Of a stretch of DNA of 64,000 nucleotides, positions 8,228-17,482 are shown in pieces. The stretch comes from CAYMPH01 sp964529415. GTDB taxonomy: Bacteria > Spirochaetota > UBA4802 > UBA5550. The position numbers were made by a program, and so were the translations under genes. The notes under the pieces were generated by a model that was not told the origin of the DNA, searched no databases, and saw only the letters and a program-made list of their open reading frames with translations. How positions within the stretch are numbered: position 1 is the stretch's first letter; every line of letters starts with the position of its first letter. Where the stretch lies: assembly GCA_964529415.1 (NCBI GenBank), contig CAZGWD010000003.1:62001-126000 (forward strand), read 5' to 3'.

Positions 8228-9365
8228 ATCACTGGTTAGAATAGCCGCTATTGCGGATAAAGAATGGATTCACATCAGAAGAGATTTGAGAAGCCTCATT
8301 CTTGTAGTTTTTCTGCCGTTGTTCATGATTCTTCTTTTCGGTTACGCACTTTCAGTTGATGTCAAGAATGTAACGATTGCAGTCAATGATCAGGACAGAA
8401 CGCATCTATCAAGAAGCTTCACTGAAAAATTCACCCACACAGAATATTTTAAATTTATAAAATTCGCCCGGTCAAACAAGGAAATAGACAGCCTGATTGA
8501 TACAGGAATTATTACTCTTGCTCTTGTTATTCCTCCAAATTTTGAAAAAGATTTCAAAGCTGGAAAAGCTGCAAATCTTCAGGTACTGATAGATGGATCG
8601 GATTCAAATACAGCAACAATCGCACTCGGATATTTAAAAGGAATAACATTCCAGTTTAACAAGGAAATACAGACACAGGAACTTAAAAAAATAGGGATAA
8701 CTGAAGTAAAGGAACCAATCGATATAAGGACAAGAGTATGGTATAACCCGGAGATGAGAAGCAGAAATTTCATTATTCCCGGAATAATTGTTCTTATACT
8801 TGCCATCATATCAGCATTAATAACTTCTCTGACAATAGCACGCGAGTGGGAAATGGGCACCATGGAAACGCTAATAACAACACCGGTAAAAGGATTTGAA
8901 ATAATAACAGGAAAACTCATTCCATATATTTTTATCGGCCTGTTTAATGTATTTCTGGCTTTATCAGTAGGCTACTTTCTTTTCGATGTTCCGTTAAAGG
9001 GAAGTTTTTTTGAACTTTCCATGATATCAATTCTTTTTTTAATAGGCACATCCGGTGTTGGGCTTCTTGTTTCTGCACTTACAAAAAATCAGCTGCTGTC
9101 TGTTCAGCTGGCGAGCTTTATAACATACCTGCCATCATTCCTTCTTTCCGGGTTTATGTTTCCTCTTAAAAATATGCCTGCATTTATTCAATTCGTTACA
9201 TATTTTATTCCAGCCAGATACCTTATAAATGTTTCAAAAGGAATTGTTCAGAAAGGAACCCCCTATTATATGCTCTGGACTGAAATTATTTTTCTCGGTA
9301 TATTTGCTTTTTTAGTATTAACCATTAATCTTGCTACATTTAAAACAAGGCTTCCAAAGAAATAG
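8220..9365 (+). CDS. ABC-2 type permease (YbhS-like)
   Basis: 381 residues. One N-terminal helix (LILVVFLPLFMILLFGYALSV) is followed by a periplasmic domain (VTIAVNDQDRTHLSRSFTEK) and five C-terminal helices, with the ABC-2 family stretch EWEMGTMETLITTPVKGFEIITGK. This is the type V exporter layout. It forms a heterodimer with the next gene, with which it shares the same architecture, indicating an old duplication. Start codon overlaps the ATPase by 8 bases. Confidence 0.9.
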   Translation: MIKSLVRIAAIADKEWIHIRRDLRSLILVVFLPLFMILLFGYALSVDVKNVTIAVNDQDRTHLSRSFTEKFTHTEYFKFIKFARSNKEIDSLIDTGIITLALVIPPNFEKDFKAGKAANLQVLIDGSDSNTATIALGYLKGITFQFNKEIQTQELKKIGITEVKEPIDIRTRVWYNPEMRSRNFIIPGIIVLILAIISALITSLTIAREWEMGTMETLITTPVKGFEIITGKLIPYIFIGLFNVFLALSVGYFLFDVPLKGSFFELSMISILFLIGTSGVGLLVSALTKNQLLSVQLASFITYLPSFLLSGFMFPLKNMPAFIQFVTYFIPARYLINVSKGIVQKGTPYYMLWTEIIFLGIFAFLVLTINLATFKTRLPKK

Positions 9366-9371
9366 GAACAT

Positions 9372-10565
9372 ATGAAAAAACCAATTCGATCATACATATT
9401 AAAAGCAATGATCCGCAAAGAAGCCAATGAGCTGAAGCGCGACTGGAAAATGAAACGAGTCCTGTTCGGAGCGCCGATTATTATGATTCTGCTGTTCGGA
9501 TACGCAGTAAACAATGACGTAAAGGATATTTCGCTTTCAGTATTGGACAACGATAAAACGTCTTTGAGCAGATCCATTGCGGAAAAGTTCACCGCATCAG
9601 GATACTTTATTTTGCATTCAAATCTCGAATCACCCAAAGAGATAGATACCCTTATTGATTCAGATAAGGTTGAAGTATTTCTGAACATAGAAAACGGACT
9701 GACAAAAAAAATCAGATCCGGAAGGGACGCCACAGTTCAGATAATTCTCGACGGCGCTGACACGAGCAGAGCAGCTGTCATATCTGCATATGTGAATGAA
9801 ATCATGAATGATATTTTTTTCAAACAGTTCTCGCAGAAAATAAAAATTGAAGTCCTGAGAAAATCTTCAATGAACATGACAGATGATAATGCTGAAACTC
9901 AGGATGGATTTAAAATAAAAAAAGGAATTGTTTTAAACGAGAGAATTTTTTTCAACCCGACATTAAAAAGCAGAAACTTTTTTCTGCCAGGCGTTATTGC
10001 CATGATAATAACGGTTGTAACAGTAATGCTTACTGCAATGTCTATTGTGAAGGAAAGGGAAACCGGCACTATAGAACAGATTGTAGTTTCTCCGATCAAG
10101 CCTGTAGAATTTATTCTGGGGAAAACCATGCTGTTTGCAATTATCGGACTAATTGATATTCTTGTTGTTTCTCTGATTACAATTCTCTGGTTTGAAATTC
10201 CATTTAACGGAAGTATAACTTTTCTTTTAGTCACAGGTTTTTTTCATATAATGACAGTTCTCTCTGTCGGAATTTTCATATCATCCATTTCAAAAACACA
10301 GCAGCAGGCAATGCTTTCGGTATTCCTTTTTATTATTCCTGCCATTCTCCTGTCCGGTTTTATTTTTCCAATTTACGCGATGCCTGAACCTGCTCAGATC
10401 ATAACTTACGTAAATCCGCTCCGGTACTATATGAGCATACTCAGGGGAATTTTTCTCAAAGGCACAGGCATTGTGGAGCACTGGTCGGACCTGGTTGCCC
10501 TCATTGTATTCGGAGTGGTGCTGATAATATTCAGTACAAGAAGACTTTCAAGGAGACTCGGCTGA
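9372..10565 (+). CDS. ABC-2 type permease (YbhR-like)
   Basis: 397 residues, same topology as the preceding permease: FGAPIIMILLFGYAVNNDVKD near the N-terminus, a periplasmic domain with LSVLDNDKTSLSRSIAEKFT, then the ABC-2 signature KERETGTIEQIVVSPIKPVEFILGK and five helices. It follows the YbhS-like gene by 6 bases and precedes the second ATPase by 1 base. With two different permeases and two different ATPases, the complete pump should be fully heteromeric. Confidence 0.9.
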   Translation: MKKPIRSYILKAMIRKEANELKRDWKMKRVLFGAPIIMILLFGYAVNNDVKDISLSVLDNDKTSLSRSIAEKFTASGYFILHSNLESPKEIDTLIDSDKVEVFLNIENGLTKKIRSGRDATVQIILDGADTSRAAVISAYVNEIMNDIFFKQFSQKIKIEVLRKSSMNMTDDNAETQDGFKIKKGIVLNERIFFNPTLKSRNFFLPGVIAMIITVVTVMLTAMSIVKERETGTIEQIVVSPIKPVEFILGKTMLFAIIGLIDILVVSLITILWFEIPFNGSITFLLVTGFFHIMTVLSVGIFISSISKTQQQAMLSVFLFIIPAILLSGFIFPIYAMPEPAQIITYVNPLRYYMSILRGIFLKGTGIVEHWSDLVALIVFGVVLIIFSTRRLSRRLG

Positions 10566-10566
10566 T

Positions 10567-11529
10567 ATGGAAAAGAAGTCGGATATATATGCTGAAGTAA
10601 TTAAAGAAGATACAGTCCGGGTTGAAAATCTCCGGAAGGAATTTGGAGATTTTGTCGCAGTAAATGATATTTCCTTTTCAGTCAAAAAGGGAGAGATTTT
10701 CGGGTTTCTCGGACCTAACGGGGCAGGCAAAAGCACAACTATTAAAATGCTCTGCGGAATTTTAATGCCTGGCAGCGGTAAAGGCTCAGTAAACGGATTC
10801 GATATTATCAATGAACAGGATCAGATTAAAAACAGTATAGGATACATGTCGCAGAAGTTTTCACTATACGACGACCTTACTACAACAGAGAACCTTGAGT
10901 TTTTCGGAGGAATATACGGGCTTGATCACAGAACATTAAGACACAACATGAAAATGGTCATTGATCTCGCCGGGATCGGAGCCAGAAAAAACGACCTTGT
11001 AAAAATGCTTCCAGGCGGAATAAAACAAAGGCTGTCGCTCGGATGCGCCATACTGCACGACCCTCCCATTCTTTTTCTTGATGAGCCCACAAGCGGCGTT
11101 GATCCTATTATGAGACGCAACTTCTGGGATATCATTTATAAATTTTCTGAAATGGGAAAAACCATATTCGTAACAACCCACTACATGGACGAAGCTGAAC
11201 ACTGTGACAGGATCGCCCTTATTATTTCAGGATCAATAATCGCTCTTGATTCTCCGGAAAAATTAAAGGACGGACTGAAATATAAAGTATATTCACTTGA
11301 AGTGGAAAACTTTCTTAAAATATTTGACACAGTTTCCTCAATGAAAGGAATTTCTGAAGCAGCAGTTTTCGGAAGCAATATTCATATTTTATGCGATAAA
11401 AAAACCGACATAAAGAAGGAACTTGCTTCAGTTTTAAAGAAATCCGGAATAAAATCATACTCCCTTCATGAAATCCGCCCCACGCTTGAAGATGTATTCG
11501 TAACCAGCGCAAGAGAGCATGGCGTATAA
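10567..11529 (+). CDS. ABC transporter ATPase, equivalent to the C-terminal half of YbhF
   Basis: 320 residues. Walker A GPNGAGKST (49-57), degenerate signature LPGGIKQRLSLG (148-159), Walker B ILFLDEPTSGVDP (168-180) and an intact switch His in VTTHYMDEAEHCD. The LPxG signature and FLDEPTSGVDP match the C-terminal half of YbhF. The signature Ser is replaced by Pro here, while the partner ATPase has the intact signature, as expected for an asymmetric heterodimer. It is the last gene of the efflux operon. Confidence 0.9.
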   Translation: MEKKSDIYAEVIKEDTVRVENLRKEFGDFVAVNDISFSVKKGEIFGFLGPNGAGKSTTIKMLCGILMPGSGKGSVNGFDIINEQDQIKNSIGYMSQKFSLYDDLTTTENLEFFGGIYGLDHRTLRHNMKMVIDLAGIGARKNDLVKMLPGGIKQRLSLGCAILHDPPILFLDEPTSGVDPIMRRNFWDIIYKFSEMGKTIFVTTHYMDEAEHCDRIALIISGSIIALDSPEKLKDGLKYKVYSLEVENFLKIFDTVSSMKGISEAAVFGSNIHILCDKKTDIKKELASVLKKSGIKSYSLHEIRPTLEDVFVTSAREHGV

Positions 11530-11606
11530 AAATTGCCAGAAACTGTAATTATTTGCACTTATTGTTAAATATGAAGTATTAATATAGTAATGATTTTAGC
11601 TATATT

Positions 11607-11690
11607 CCCCATGTCCCCCAAAGGGGGCAAGTAAGAATAAATATTATAGATCATATTTTTTCGCCCCTCTGGAGGATGGGTGGCTTGGAT
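11607..11690. repeat. CCCCC/GGGGG hairpin and partner segment downstream of the efflux operon
   Basis: GTCCCCCAAAGGGGGCA (core 11615-11627) can form a short hairpin. A second GC-rich stretch, CGCCCCTCTGGAGGATGGG (11662-11680), is partly complementary to the first block (CCCCATGTCCCCC). GC-rich blocks in very AT-rich DNA suggest a small repeat remnant or a transcription end without a clear T-tract. Nothing else coding is visible in 11530-11757. Confidence 0.4.
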
Positions 11691-11757
11691 TTGATTAATA
11701 TTTTATTTTTCGCAAAAATCTACAAAATTTTTAATTTAATTATTAAAAATCAAATAA

Positions 11758-11786
11758 TTGACTTCATTATAATAAATTTGTATATT
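11758..11786 (+). promoter_or_regulatory. Sigma-70 type promoter of the beta-barrel gene
   Basis: TTGACT (11758-11763), 17-base spacer, TATATT (11781-11786). The transcript would start about 24 bases before a GGAGG ribosome site (11803-11807) and the ATG at 11817. Confidence 0.65.
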
Positions 11787-11816
11787 GATTAACGGTATAC
11801 ATGGAGGATTTTAAAA

Positions 11817-12932
11817 ATGAAAAAGATACATATTTTAATATTAATGTTATTTATAATAATTTCTTACACAAAAAATTCAAATGCGATAACTATATCTATA
11901 ACAGCACCAAAAGTTGGTGCAATTCAGGGTGCTATAGATACTGCTATACCCCTGCTGACTACTGAAGTATATAATAAAATTGGAAACCTTGGAACATTAG
12001 ATCAGTTCGCAATGGGGATGTCTAATGCCAATTCATTTAGTTCAAGTTCAAGCTCATTAAATGGTTATCAGGGCTATAAAATCTGGGCAGCTACTATAGG
12101 GGTATTAGGAACTACTCAATTAAATACGTACAATATAAATAAACTAAATACAATTTTTAAATCTTTCGCAGATGATGGAGATATATATTTAGGTATTGGA
12201 GCAGGAGCATCTGCAAATATTGGAATCCACATTGGCCATTTTGCAAAATCTCTTGATGGGCTTTATGTGAATTTAAAAATAATGTACCTTCCATCTATAC
12301 CAATACCACTTGGCAGTATAGGAAAAATCACACCTTCAAATCTGACAATTGGAGCTGGAGTAAATTATCTGCTTCTAAAAAAACGCGAATGGGTCGGTGG
12401 TCTTTTTGGATGGAATGGTTTATCAATTGGATCTGGATTTATTTACACAAATAATGACATGAGATTTGAAATTAACAAATTAGATACTTTAACAACACCA
12501 ATAGCAGGTGGATATACTTTTTCTGCTACACCTGCAATTGATTTAATAATAAAAAACAATACTTTCACTATACCGGTTGATTTAGTAACATCTATCAAAC
12601 TTCTTTGGATTTTAAATATTACTGCAGGCATAGGATTTGATTTTAACTTTGGAACAACATCTATTAACATATACAATACAAATGTATTACGCGTCAAAAA
12701 TGCATCTGGAGTAGATATTACTGAAACACCCGGTTATGTTAATCTTTCTTTAAATCCAACACAACCGCCAGCTATATTTACTCCAAAGCTAATGCTTGGT
12801 TTAGGATTAAAAATCTGGGCAATTGTAATTGATGTACCTGTAACATTCTATTTTCCTATACACCAGAACGTTCCTATGAGTCAGTCCGGTATTGGATTCA
12901 GTACTGGTATTACTATTGGAGCTGTGTGGTAG
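11817..12932 (+). CDS. Predicted outer membrane beta-barrel protein
   Basis: 371 residues. A signal peptide (KKIHILILMLFIIISYTKNSNA) is followed by a Ser-rich segment (SNANSFSSSSSSLNG) and then alternating strands rich in Gly, Ile and aromatic residues, such as YLGIGAGASANIGIHIGHF and GGLFGWNGLSIGSGFIYT. It ends FSTGITIGAVW, an aromatic C-terminus as expected for BAM-assembled barrels. Porin or adhesin function cannot be told from sequence. It has its own promoter and stands alone. Low complexity and AT-rich codon use are like the next three surface genes. Confidence 0.7.
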   Translation: MKKIHILILMLFIIISYTKNSNAITISITAPKVGAIQGAIDTAIPLLTTEVYNKIGNLGTLDQFAMGMSNANSFSSSSSSLNGYQGYKIWAATIGVLGTTQLNTYNINKLNTIFKSFADDGDIYLGIGAGASANIGIHIGHFAKSLDGLYVNLKIMYLPSIPIPLGSIGKITPSNLTIGAGVNYLLLKKREWVGGLFGWNGLSIGSGFIYTNNDMRFEINKLDTLTTPIAGGYTFSATPAIDLIIKNNTFTIPVDLVTSIKLLWILNITAGIGFDFNFGTTSINIYNTNVLRVKNASGVDITETPGYVNLSLNPTQPPAIFTPKLMLGLGLKIWAIVIDVPVTFYFPIHQNVPMSQSGIGFSTGITIGAVW

Positions 12933-12991
12933 GACTGTTTAAAGCTGAAATCGAAGAATAAATATTTTTTTAAAAAGGATAAATTAAAAAT

Positions 12992-13025
12992 CTTCTGGAT
13001 TCCCGCCCAAGCGGGAATCCAGAAG
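12992..13025. repeat. ATTCCC-N8-GGGAAT hairpin (resembles Neisseria dRS3)
   Basis: A perfect inverted repeat: arm CTTCTGGATTCCCGC, loop CCAA, and reverse-complement arm. Its core is ATTCCC, 8 bases, GGGAAT, the consensus of the dRS3 repeat of Neisseria. It could also act as a bidirectional terminator, although there is no T-tract. A related unit occurs at 61018-61130. Nothing else is seen in 12933-13204. Confidence 0.65.
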
Positions 13026-13204
13026 GATATATTTAGTAAAAATTCCCTTCGCCATTGAAATAGTAAAAAGATCCTAATTGTTGTTTAATTTAAATAAAAT
13101 ACATTACTCCTTTTCTCTGTTTTAATCAACAAAAAGAAAAAGGAAAAAAGGAGTAAAATTCGAAAACACATCTATGCACTCAAGTAAACAAATTGAATAA
13201 TATG

Positions 13205-14932
13205 CTAATCGCTGTTAAATTTATACTTCCATATATCATTAAAATTACCATCGTACCCATAACCACTATAAATAATCATGTTGCCATTACCATCATAAAT
13301 AGCTGTATTACCCGAACGTGCTGCTGGTAAAGTCCCGGACGGTAAAAGATGAGTCCATGAATAACTAGAAAAATTATATTTCCATAATTCATTCAATAAT
13401 CCTACCGAGATAACACCACCACCAAAAATAACCATGTTGCCATTACCATCATAAATAGCTGTATTACCCGCGCGTGCTGCTGGTAAAGTCCCGGACGGTA
13501 AAAGATGAGACCATGTATTACTAGAAAAATTATATGACCATAATTCATTTAAAGAACCAGTACCTTTTCCACCCCCACCATAAATAACCATGTTGCCATT
13601 ACCATCATAAATAGCTGTATGACCTATGCGTGCTGTTGGTAAATTCCAGGATTGTGAAAGCTGAGTCCATGTATTACTAGAAAAATTATATGACCATAAA
13701 TCATCAAAATAAGTACCGTACGCATACCCACCATAAATAACCATGTTGCCATTTCCATCATAGATAGCTGTATGATATACGCGTCCTGCTGGCAAAGACC
13801 CCGACGGTGAAAGATGAGTCCATGTATTACTTGAAAAATTATATTTCCATAAATCATTTAAATAACCAGTACCGTTCCCAATACCACCAAAAATAATCAT
13901 GTTGCCATTACCATCATAAATAGCTGTATGAGACGAGCGTCCTGCTGGTAAAGACCCCGACGGTGAAAGATGAGACCATGTATTACTAGAAAAATTATAT
14001 GACCATAATTCATTCAATAATTCTACAGAGTTACCACCACCAAAAATTACCATGTTGCCATTACCGTCATAAATAGCTGTACTACCCGAGCGTGCTGCCG
14101 GTAAAGTTCCGGATTGTGAAAGCTGTGTCCATCCAGCTGAAATCCATTTAGCAAAAAGAATAATATTGTCAGTAACTATTGTTAATATTTGCCCCGCTGT
14201 ATATGTTATACCGCTACCATCCGAAGCTGTATTCCAGTTATTAAAAGTAAATCCAGATTTTGTCAAGTTTTGAGTATTTCTGAGTATAGTTACATTCTGT
14301 CCCTGTACATAGTTAGTGGTATCAACAGGAACGCTGCCTCCGGTATTGCCGTTTCCGTTATAGGTTATAGTATATGTTGGAACATTTGTCCACTTAGCAA
14401 AAAGTATAACATTAGCAGAAAAAGTCATAGCAAAAAGCTGACCCTGGGTATAAGTTGTACCGCTCCCGTCAGCCATTGTGTTCCAACCAACAAAGGAATA
14501 GCCGGTCTTTACCAGATTTTGTGGATTTCCAAGTATAGTTATATTCTGGCCCTGTGTATATTGCAAGAGGTCTGTTGGTACATCGCCACCAGTGTTGCCA
14601 TTTCCATTATAAGTTATAGTGTAATATGTAGCAACAGCAGAAGTTGCTTTAATTGAAACGGATTTAGAATTAATCCAACATGCACTACATGTATTATTAA
14701 TCGGCTCACATCCCTGCTTAACATCCATACCGATAAAAGTATAACAACCAGTAGGGTAACAAACCCCATTTATACATAAATCAGATTTACAGTTCCCAGA
14801 CTCACATTTAGGATAAACTATTTTGTTTGGTTTTTTTTGTTTACCGCCTCCAAATTCTTCACAACCCGTGATAATTATTGTTAAAAAAAATGATAAAATG
14901 ACAAGAAATTTTGTAATCCTTCTAATAGCCAT
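13205..14932 (-). CDS. Lipoprotein with two InlB-type repeats and six Kelch repeats
   Basis: 575 residues. Lipobox IITGC gives a lipidated Cys24. A cysteine-rich segment follows (about 43-87: CESGNCKSDLCINGVCYPTG). Then come two InlB B-repeats (Flg_new type), each with YTITYNGNGNTGG, GYSFVGWNT or GFTFNNWNT, DGSGxTYT and ending NVILFAKW. The C-terminal half holds six Kelch units of about 52 residues, each with TAIYDGNGNM(V/I)I(F/Y)GG and LNxLWxYNFSSNTWxHL, enough for a closed six-bladed propeller. Expected to be surface-exposed and to bind protein or glycan. The modules are near-identical to each other, so recombination or recent duplication is likely. Confidence 0.85.
   Translation of the reverse strand: MAIRRITKFLVILSFFLTIIITGCEEFGGGKQKKPNKIVYPKCESGNCKSDLCINGVCYPTGCYTFIGMDVKQGCEPINNTCSACWINSKSVSIKATSAVATYYTITYNGNGNTGGDVPTDLLQYTQGQNITILGNPQNLVKTGYSFVGWNTMADGSGTTYTQGQLFAMTFSANVILFAKWTNVPTYTITYNGNGNTGGSVPVDTTNYVQGQNVTILRNTQNLTKSGFTFNNWNTASDGSGITYTAGQILTIVTDNIILFAKWISAGWTQLSQSGTLPAARSGSTAIYDGNGNMVIFGGGNSVELLNELWSYNFSSNTWSHLSPSGSLPAGRSSHTAIYDGNGNMIIFGGIGNGTGYLNDLWKYNFSSNTWTHLSPSGSLPAGRVYHTAIYDGNGNMVIYGGYAYGTYFDDLWSYNFSSNTWTQLSQSWNLPTARIGHTAIYDGNGNMVIYGGGGKGTGSLNELWSYNFSSNTWSHLLPSGTLPAARAGNTAIYDGNGNMVIFGGGVISVGLLNELWKYNFSSYSWTHLLPSGTLPAARSGNTAIYDGNGNMIIYSGYGYDGNFNDIWKYKFNSD
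13240..14130. repeat. Six tandem 153-156 bp coding repeats (Kelch units)
   Basis: The block reading CATGTTGCCATTACCATC (13742 copy: TTTCCATC) recurs at 13277, 13433, 13589, 13742, 13898 and 14051: spacings 156, 156, 153, 156 and 153 bases. The DNA is conserved well beyond what the protein needs, so copies were recently duplicated or are homogenised by gene conversion. Copy number could vary between strains and could be mis-assembled. Confidence 0.8.
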
Positions 14933-15096
14933 GTTAAACCCCTTTTACTCTATCTAAAAAACTGAAAAAAGTAAATTATTACCCGTTTCACTACTTTTAT
15001 TAAATTTTGTATCTCGTAATTTATTTTTTTCCTTTGAACTACTATGAAAATATATTTAAACTTAAAATTCAACCATAGAGATATTAAATACAATTG

Positions 15097-16464
15097 TTAA
15101 TTATTAAAAGGAACCGAAACTTGGAGTATTTCTGTGCTAACAGGCACATTAATAAAATAATCTGTATCCGAAACTTTTTTAACTCCACAAACTAAACTAG
15201 TACCAACATCAATTTTTAAATCAGATATATTTGTGGTAATATACATTCTTCCTCTGAAGGATTTTTGCCCAGCAGAAAAGAAGCCATCTGATAAATAATT
15301 ATTTTTTATTTTAAAATAAAATGTAGCTGTATTGTTTGTTATTTTTTGAAAATCGGTAAATGTTTTACTGTCTAATGGCATCATGACTAATATTCCAATT
15401 TGGCCATTATAGCTGGTATTTGTGTATTTAACAACAACCTGAAGATTTGTATAACCAGTAGATGTATCCAGATAGTAATTGTCTTTTTTGGTAAACTTCA
15501 CATCATTCGAAGAAATCGTACCATCTGCAGCAGTACTCGTTACTGTACCGAGAATATTTGTATTATCATACGAATTTATTTTGATATTAGCAATTTCTAG
15601 TCCAGTAAAATTATCCTTTTGTAATGAAGGAATACCGCTGCATGTTAAACAACTCACCTCCATTGTTTCAAAAGATAATATACTGGTTGAATAATTATAG
15701 TAGTAGTCTCCATTAATTTCAATTCTGGGATCAACACTTGTTTTCGCCTGAAATGTGCCATCAGTATTTAATTTTGTAACAACCGTAATATCCCCAATCA
15801 AGCCTGAGATCGAAAAAGGACCAGAAATTAATGTATTACTTTCGATTTTCATTACCGGCTTAAGCAGGTAGCCGTAATGTCCAATACGAATTATAGATTT
15901 ATTAGGATCAAAATTAACAGTCATGGAATAAAAAAGTCCTGAAGTAATTTCAAATGCGCCCTTGAGTATGATCATGCGAGGTGTTTTTAAAGGATATGTT
16001 TTCCCATTAATTGTTATTGTATTATTCTGGTGCTGGACAAAATCATCAGTGCATTCGCGCGAGCATCTATGTCTATGATGATGGTCATGGTCAAGTATAA
16101 GTCTTATTTGCTTATACCGTCCGCTCGGAATCACTTTATTAATTAATTCCAGGGGATTGTCTTTAGCAAAATCTATTAAATTAATGATTCTTTTTTCATC
16201 TGAAACTGTTATAACGTTCCCAGTATTTGAAACAACCTGCACTTTGGAAATTGTCACTTTAATTTCAGTGATATCTTTCTGTGTTGCAGGATGACAGTAA
16301 TAGCGAATTTGGTATCCTTCACTTTTATTTAAACTTTGAACTGGTTTGTTAAAGTTCATGGGGATTGATCCGCTGACATTATCAGCGCTGCTATTTTTAA
16401 CGCCGTCTTTACCGCATGAAATTGAAAAAACTATTAAAAAACTCAATAAAATCAAATTTTTCAT
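15097..16464 (-). CDS. DUF4382-type lipoprotein
   Basis: 455 residues. Signal with lipobox FSISC (lipidated Cys17). The first 170 residues after it match the DUF4382 pattern: EIKVTISKVQV, then INLIDFAKDNPLELINKVIPSGRYKQIRLIL and ITINGKTYPLKTP. It includes a His-rich insertion (HDHHHRHRC) that might bind metal. The C-terminal 280 residues are beta-rich with no recognised domain. Probably exported and membrane-anchored, role unknown. It is oriented with the Kelch lipoprotein gene (164 bases downstream) and may belong to the same surface locus. Confidence 0.7.
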   Translation of the reverse strand: MKNLILLSFLIVFSISCGKDGVKNSSADNVSGSIPMNFNKPVQSLNKSEGYQIRYYCHPATQKDITEIKVTISKVQVVSNTGNVITVSDEKRIINLIDFAKDNPLELINKVIPSGRYKQIRLILDHDHHHRHRCSRECTDDFVQHQNNTITINGKTYPLKTPRMIILKGAFEITSGLFYSMTVNFDPNKSIIRIGHYGYLLKPVMKIESNTLISGPFSISGLIGDITVVTKLNTDGTFQAKTSVDPRIEINGDYYYNYSTSILSFETMEVSCLTCSGIPSLQKDNFTGLEIANIKINSYDNTNILGTVTSTAADGTISSNDVKFTKKDNYYLDTSTGYTNLQVVVKYTNTSYNGQIGILVMMPLDSKTFTDFQKITNNTATFYFKIKNNYLSDGFFSAGQKSFRGRMYITTNISDLKIDVGTSLVCGVKKVSDTDYFINVPVSTEILQVSVPFNN

Positions 16465-16651
16465 AACATTGTTTCCTATTTTTACTGTAATATTTAAGGA
16501 TAAAATTCTTTATTTGGATATATTATCTATAAACGTTTTTATATTTTGTCATGTTATTTTTTTGCGTTCAACCATTGAATTGAAGATAGAGCTTTAAATC
16601 ACTTAAAAAACAAAAACATCAATAAAACACTAAATTTTATTAGGTTTCACT

Positions 16652-17261
16652 TTATAAAAATATTGAAACACCCAGGATAAGTCCTATTGCATGATAACCT
16701 GTTTCATTTTTACCAAATCCAAAATTTTCATAATGATAATAAAGACCAAAATTTATAGATGAATTATGAATAATATATTTAAATGTTAAATTAAGGCCTG
16801 TATTACAATTATAAAATCCTCGGTTTGGGTAATTACTAATTAAAGATAGATTGTAAGAAAATAGACCTGAAATATCGAAATAAAGTGTATTTGGAGTGAT
16901 TGTAAAAGTATAACCTAAAAATAATCCAGGCATAAAATCAACAGATGTTGATTTAAATAGTACACCGGAATAATCATATCCAGAATAATAATATACTCCA
17001 ATCCCTGGTGTTAACCCGATATGAATATTATCTACAAAAAAAACATTTATTGTTGGATAAAAACTGAAAATAATATTATAATTAGAAAAATCTGCATTCC
17101 CTGATGTAGAAAAACCTATTGACCCCTGTAATTCAACTATGCCTTGTTTAGCATATTCTTTTTTTTTTTTGTTCTTCAGCCGCTTCAGACATATATATAA
17201 ATGCAAAAAACAATAGAACTGTTGAAATAATGATAACCTTATTCATTATAAATCGACACAT
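16652..17261 (-). pseudogene. Outer membrane beta-barrel protein, frame broken at a 12-A tract (possible phase variation)
   Basis: The barrel body (from EYAKQGIVELQGSIGFSTSG to GLILGVSIFL) is open from 16652 but lacks a proper start in its own frame. Just upstream in another frame lies a textbook beginning: GGAGG ribosome site, ATG at 17261, and signal peptide MNKVIIISTVLLFFAFIYMSEA followed by AEEQKKK. The two frames meet at twelve consecutive A (17170-17159 on the minus strand). With 11 or 14 A they fuse into EEQKKKEYAKQG, giving a normal secreted barrel of about 200 residues; with 12 A translation ends within three codons. Either a slipped-strand contingency switch in the OFF state or a sequencing/assembly error in a homopolymer. 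Confidence 0.75.
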
Positions 17262-17482
17262 TTATTCCTCCAAAATACTTATTTTAATTATAGTAAAATA
17301 TAAGTTCAAAGTCCTTGGTCGTCTTATCAATCTTTTTTTGTTTTAAATATTAGACCCTGAATGTTTTCTATGAGTTCACTAATTAAGTGTCTTTTTATAC
17401 AAAAATTGACAAAAAATTTAAGAAAAAATATATATTATGAAGGTTTTTCCAAATAATATTTCACTACGTATAACTGTTGTCT

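Noticed and set aside
13240..14130. CRISPR-like regularly spaced repeat
   Set aside because: Repeat period is 153-156 bases, in frame within a coding Kelch protein, with no 25-40 base repeat/spacer structure and no cas genes.
14189..14656. 155-codon plus-strand ORF opposite the Kelch lipoprotein
   Set aside because: Shadow of the repeat-rich coding strand with Cys/Ser-biased translation; no start signal.
17406..17434. Good sigma-70-like promoter (TTGACA, 17 bases, TATATA) on the plus strand aimed antisense into valS
   Set aside because: It leads only to a 27-codon ORF whose ATG is too close to the -10, and no conserved transcript can be argued. AT-rich DNA makes such matches likely by chance.
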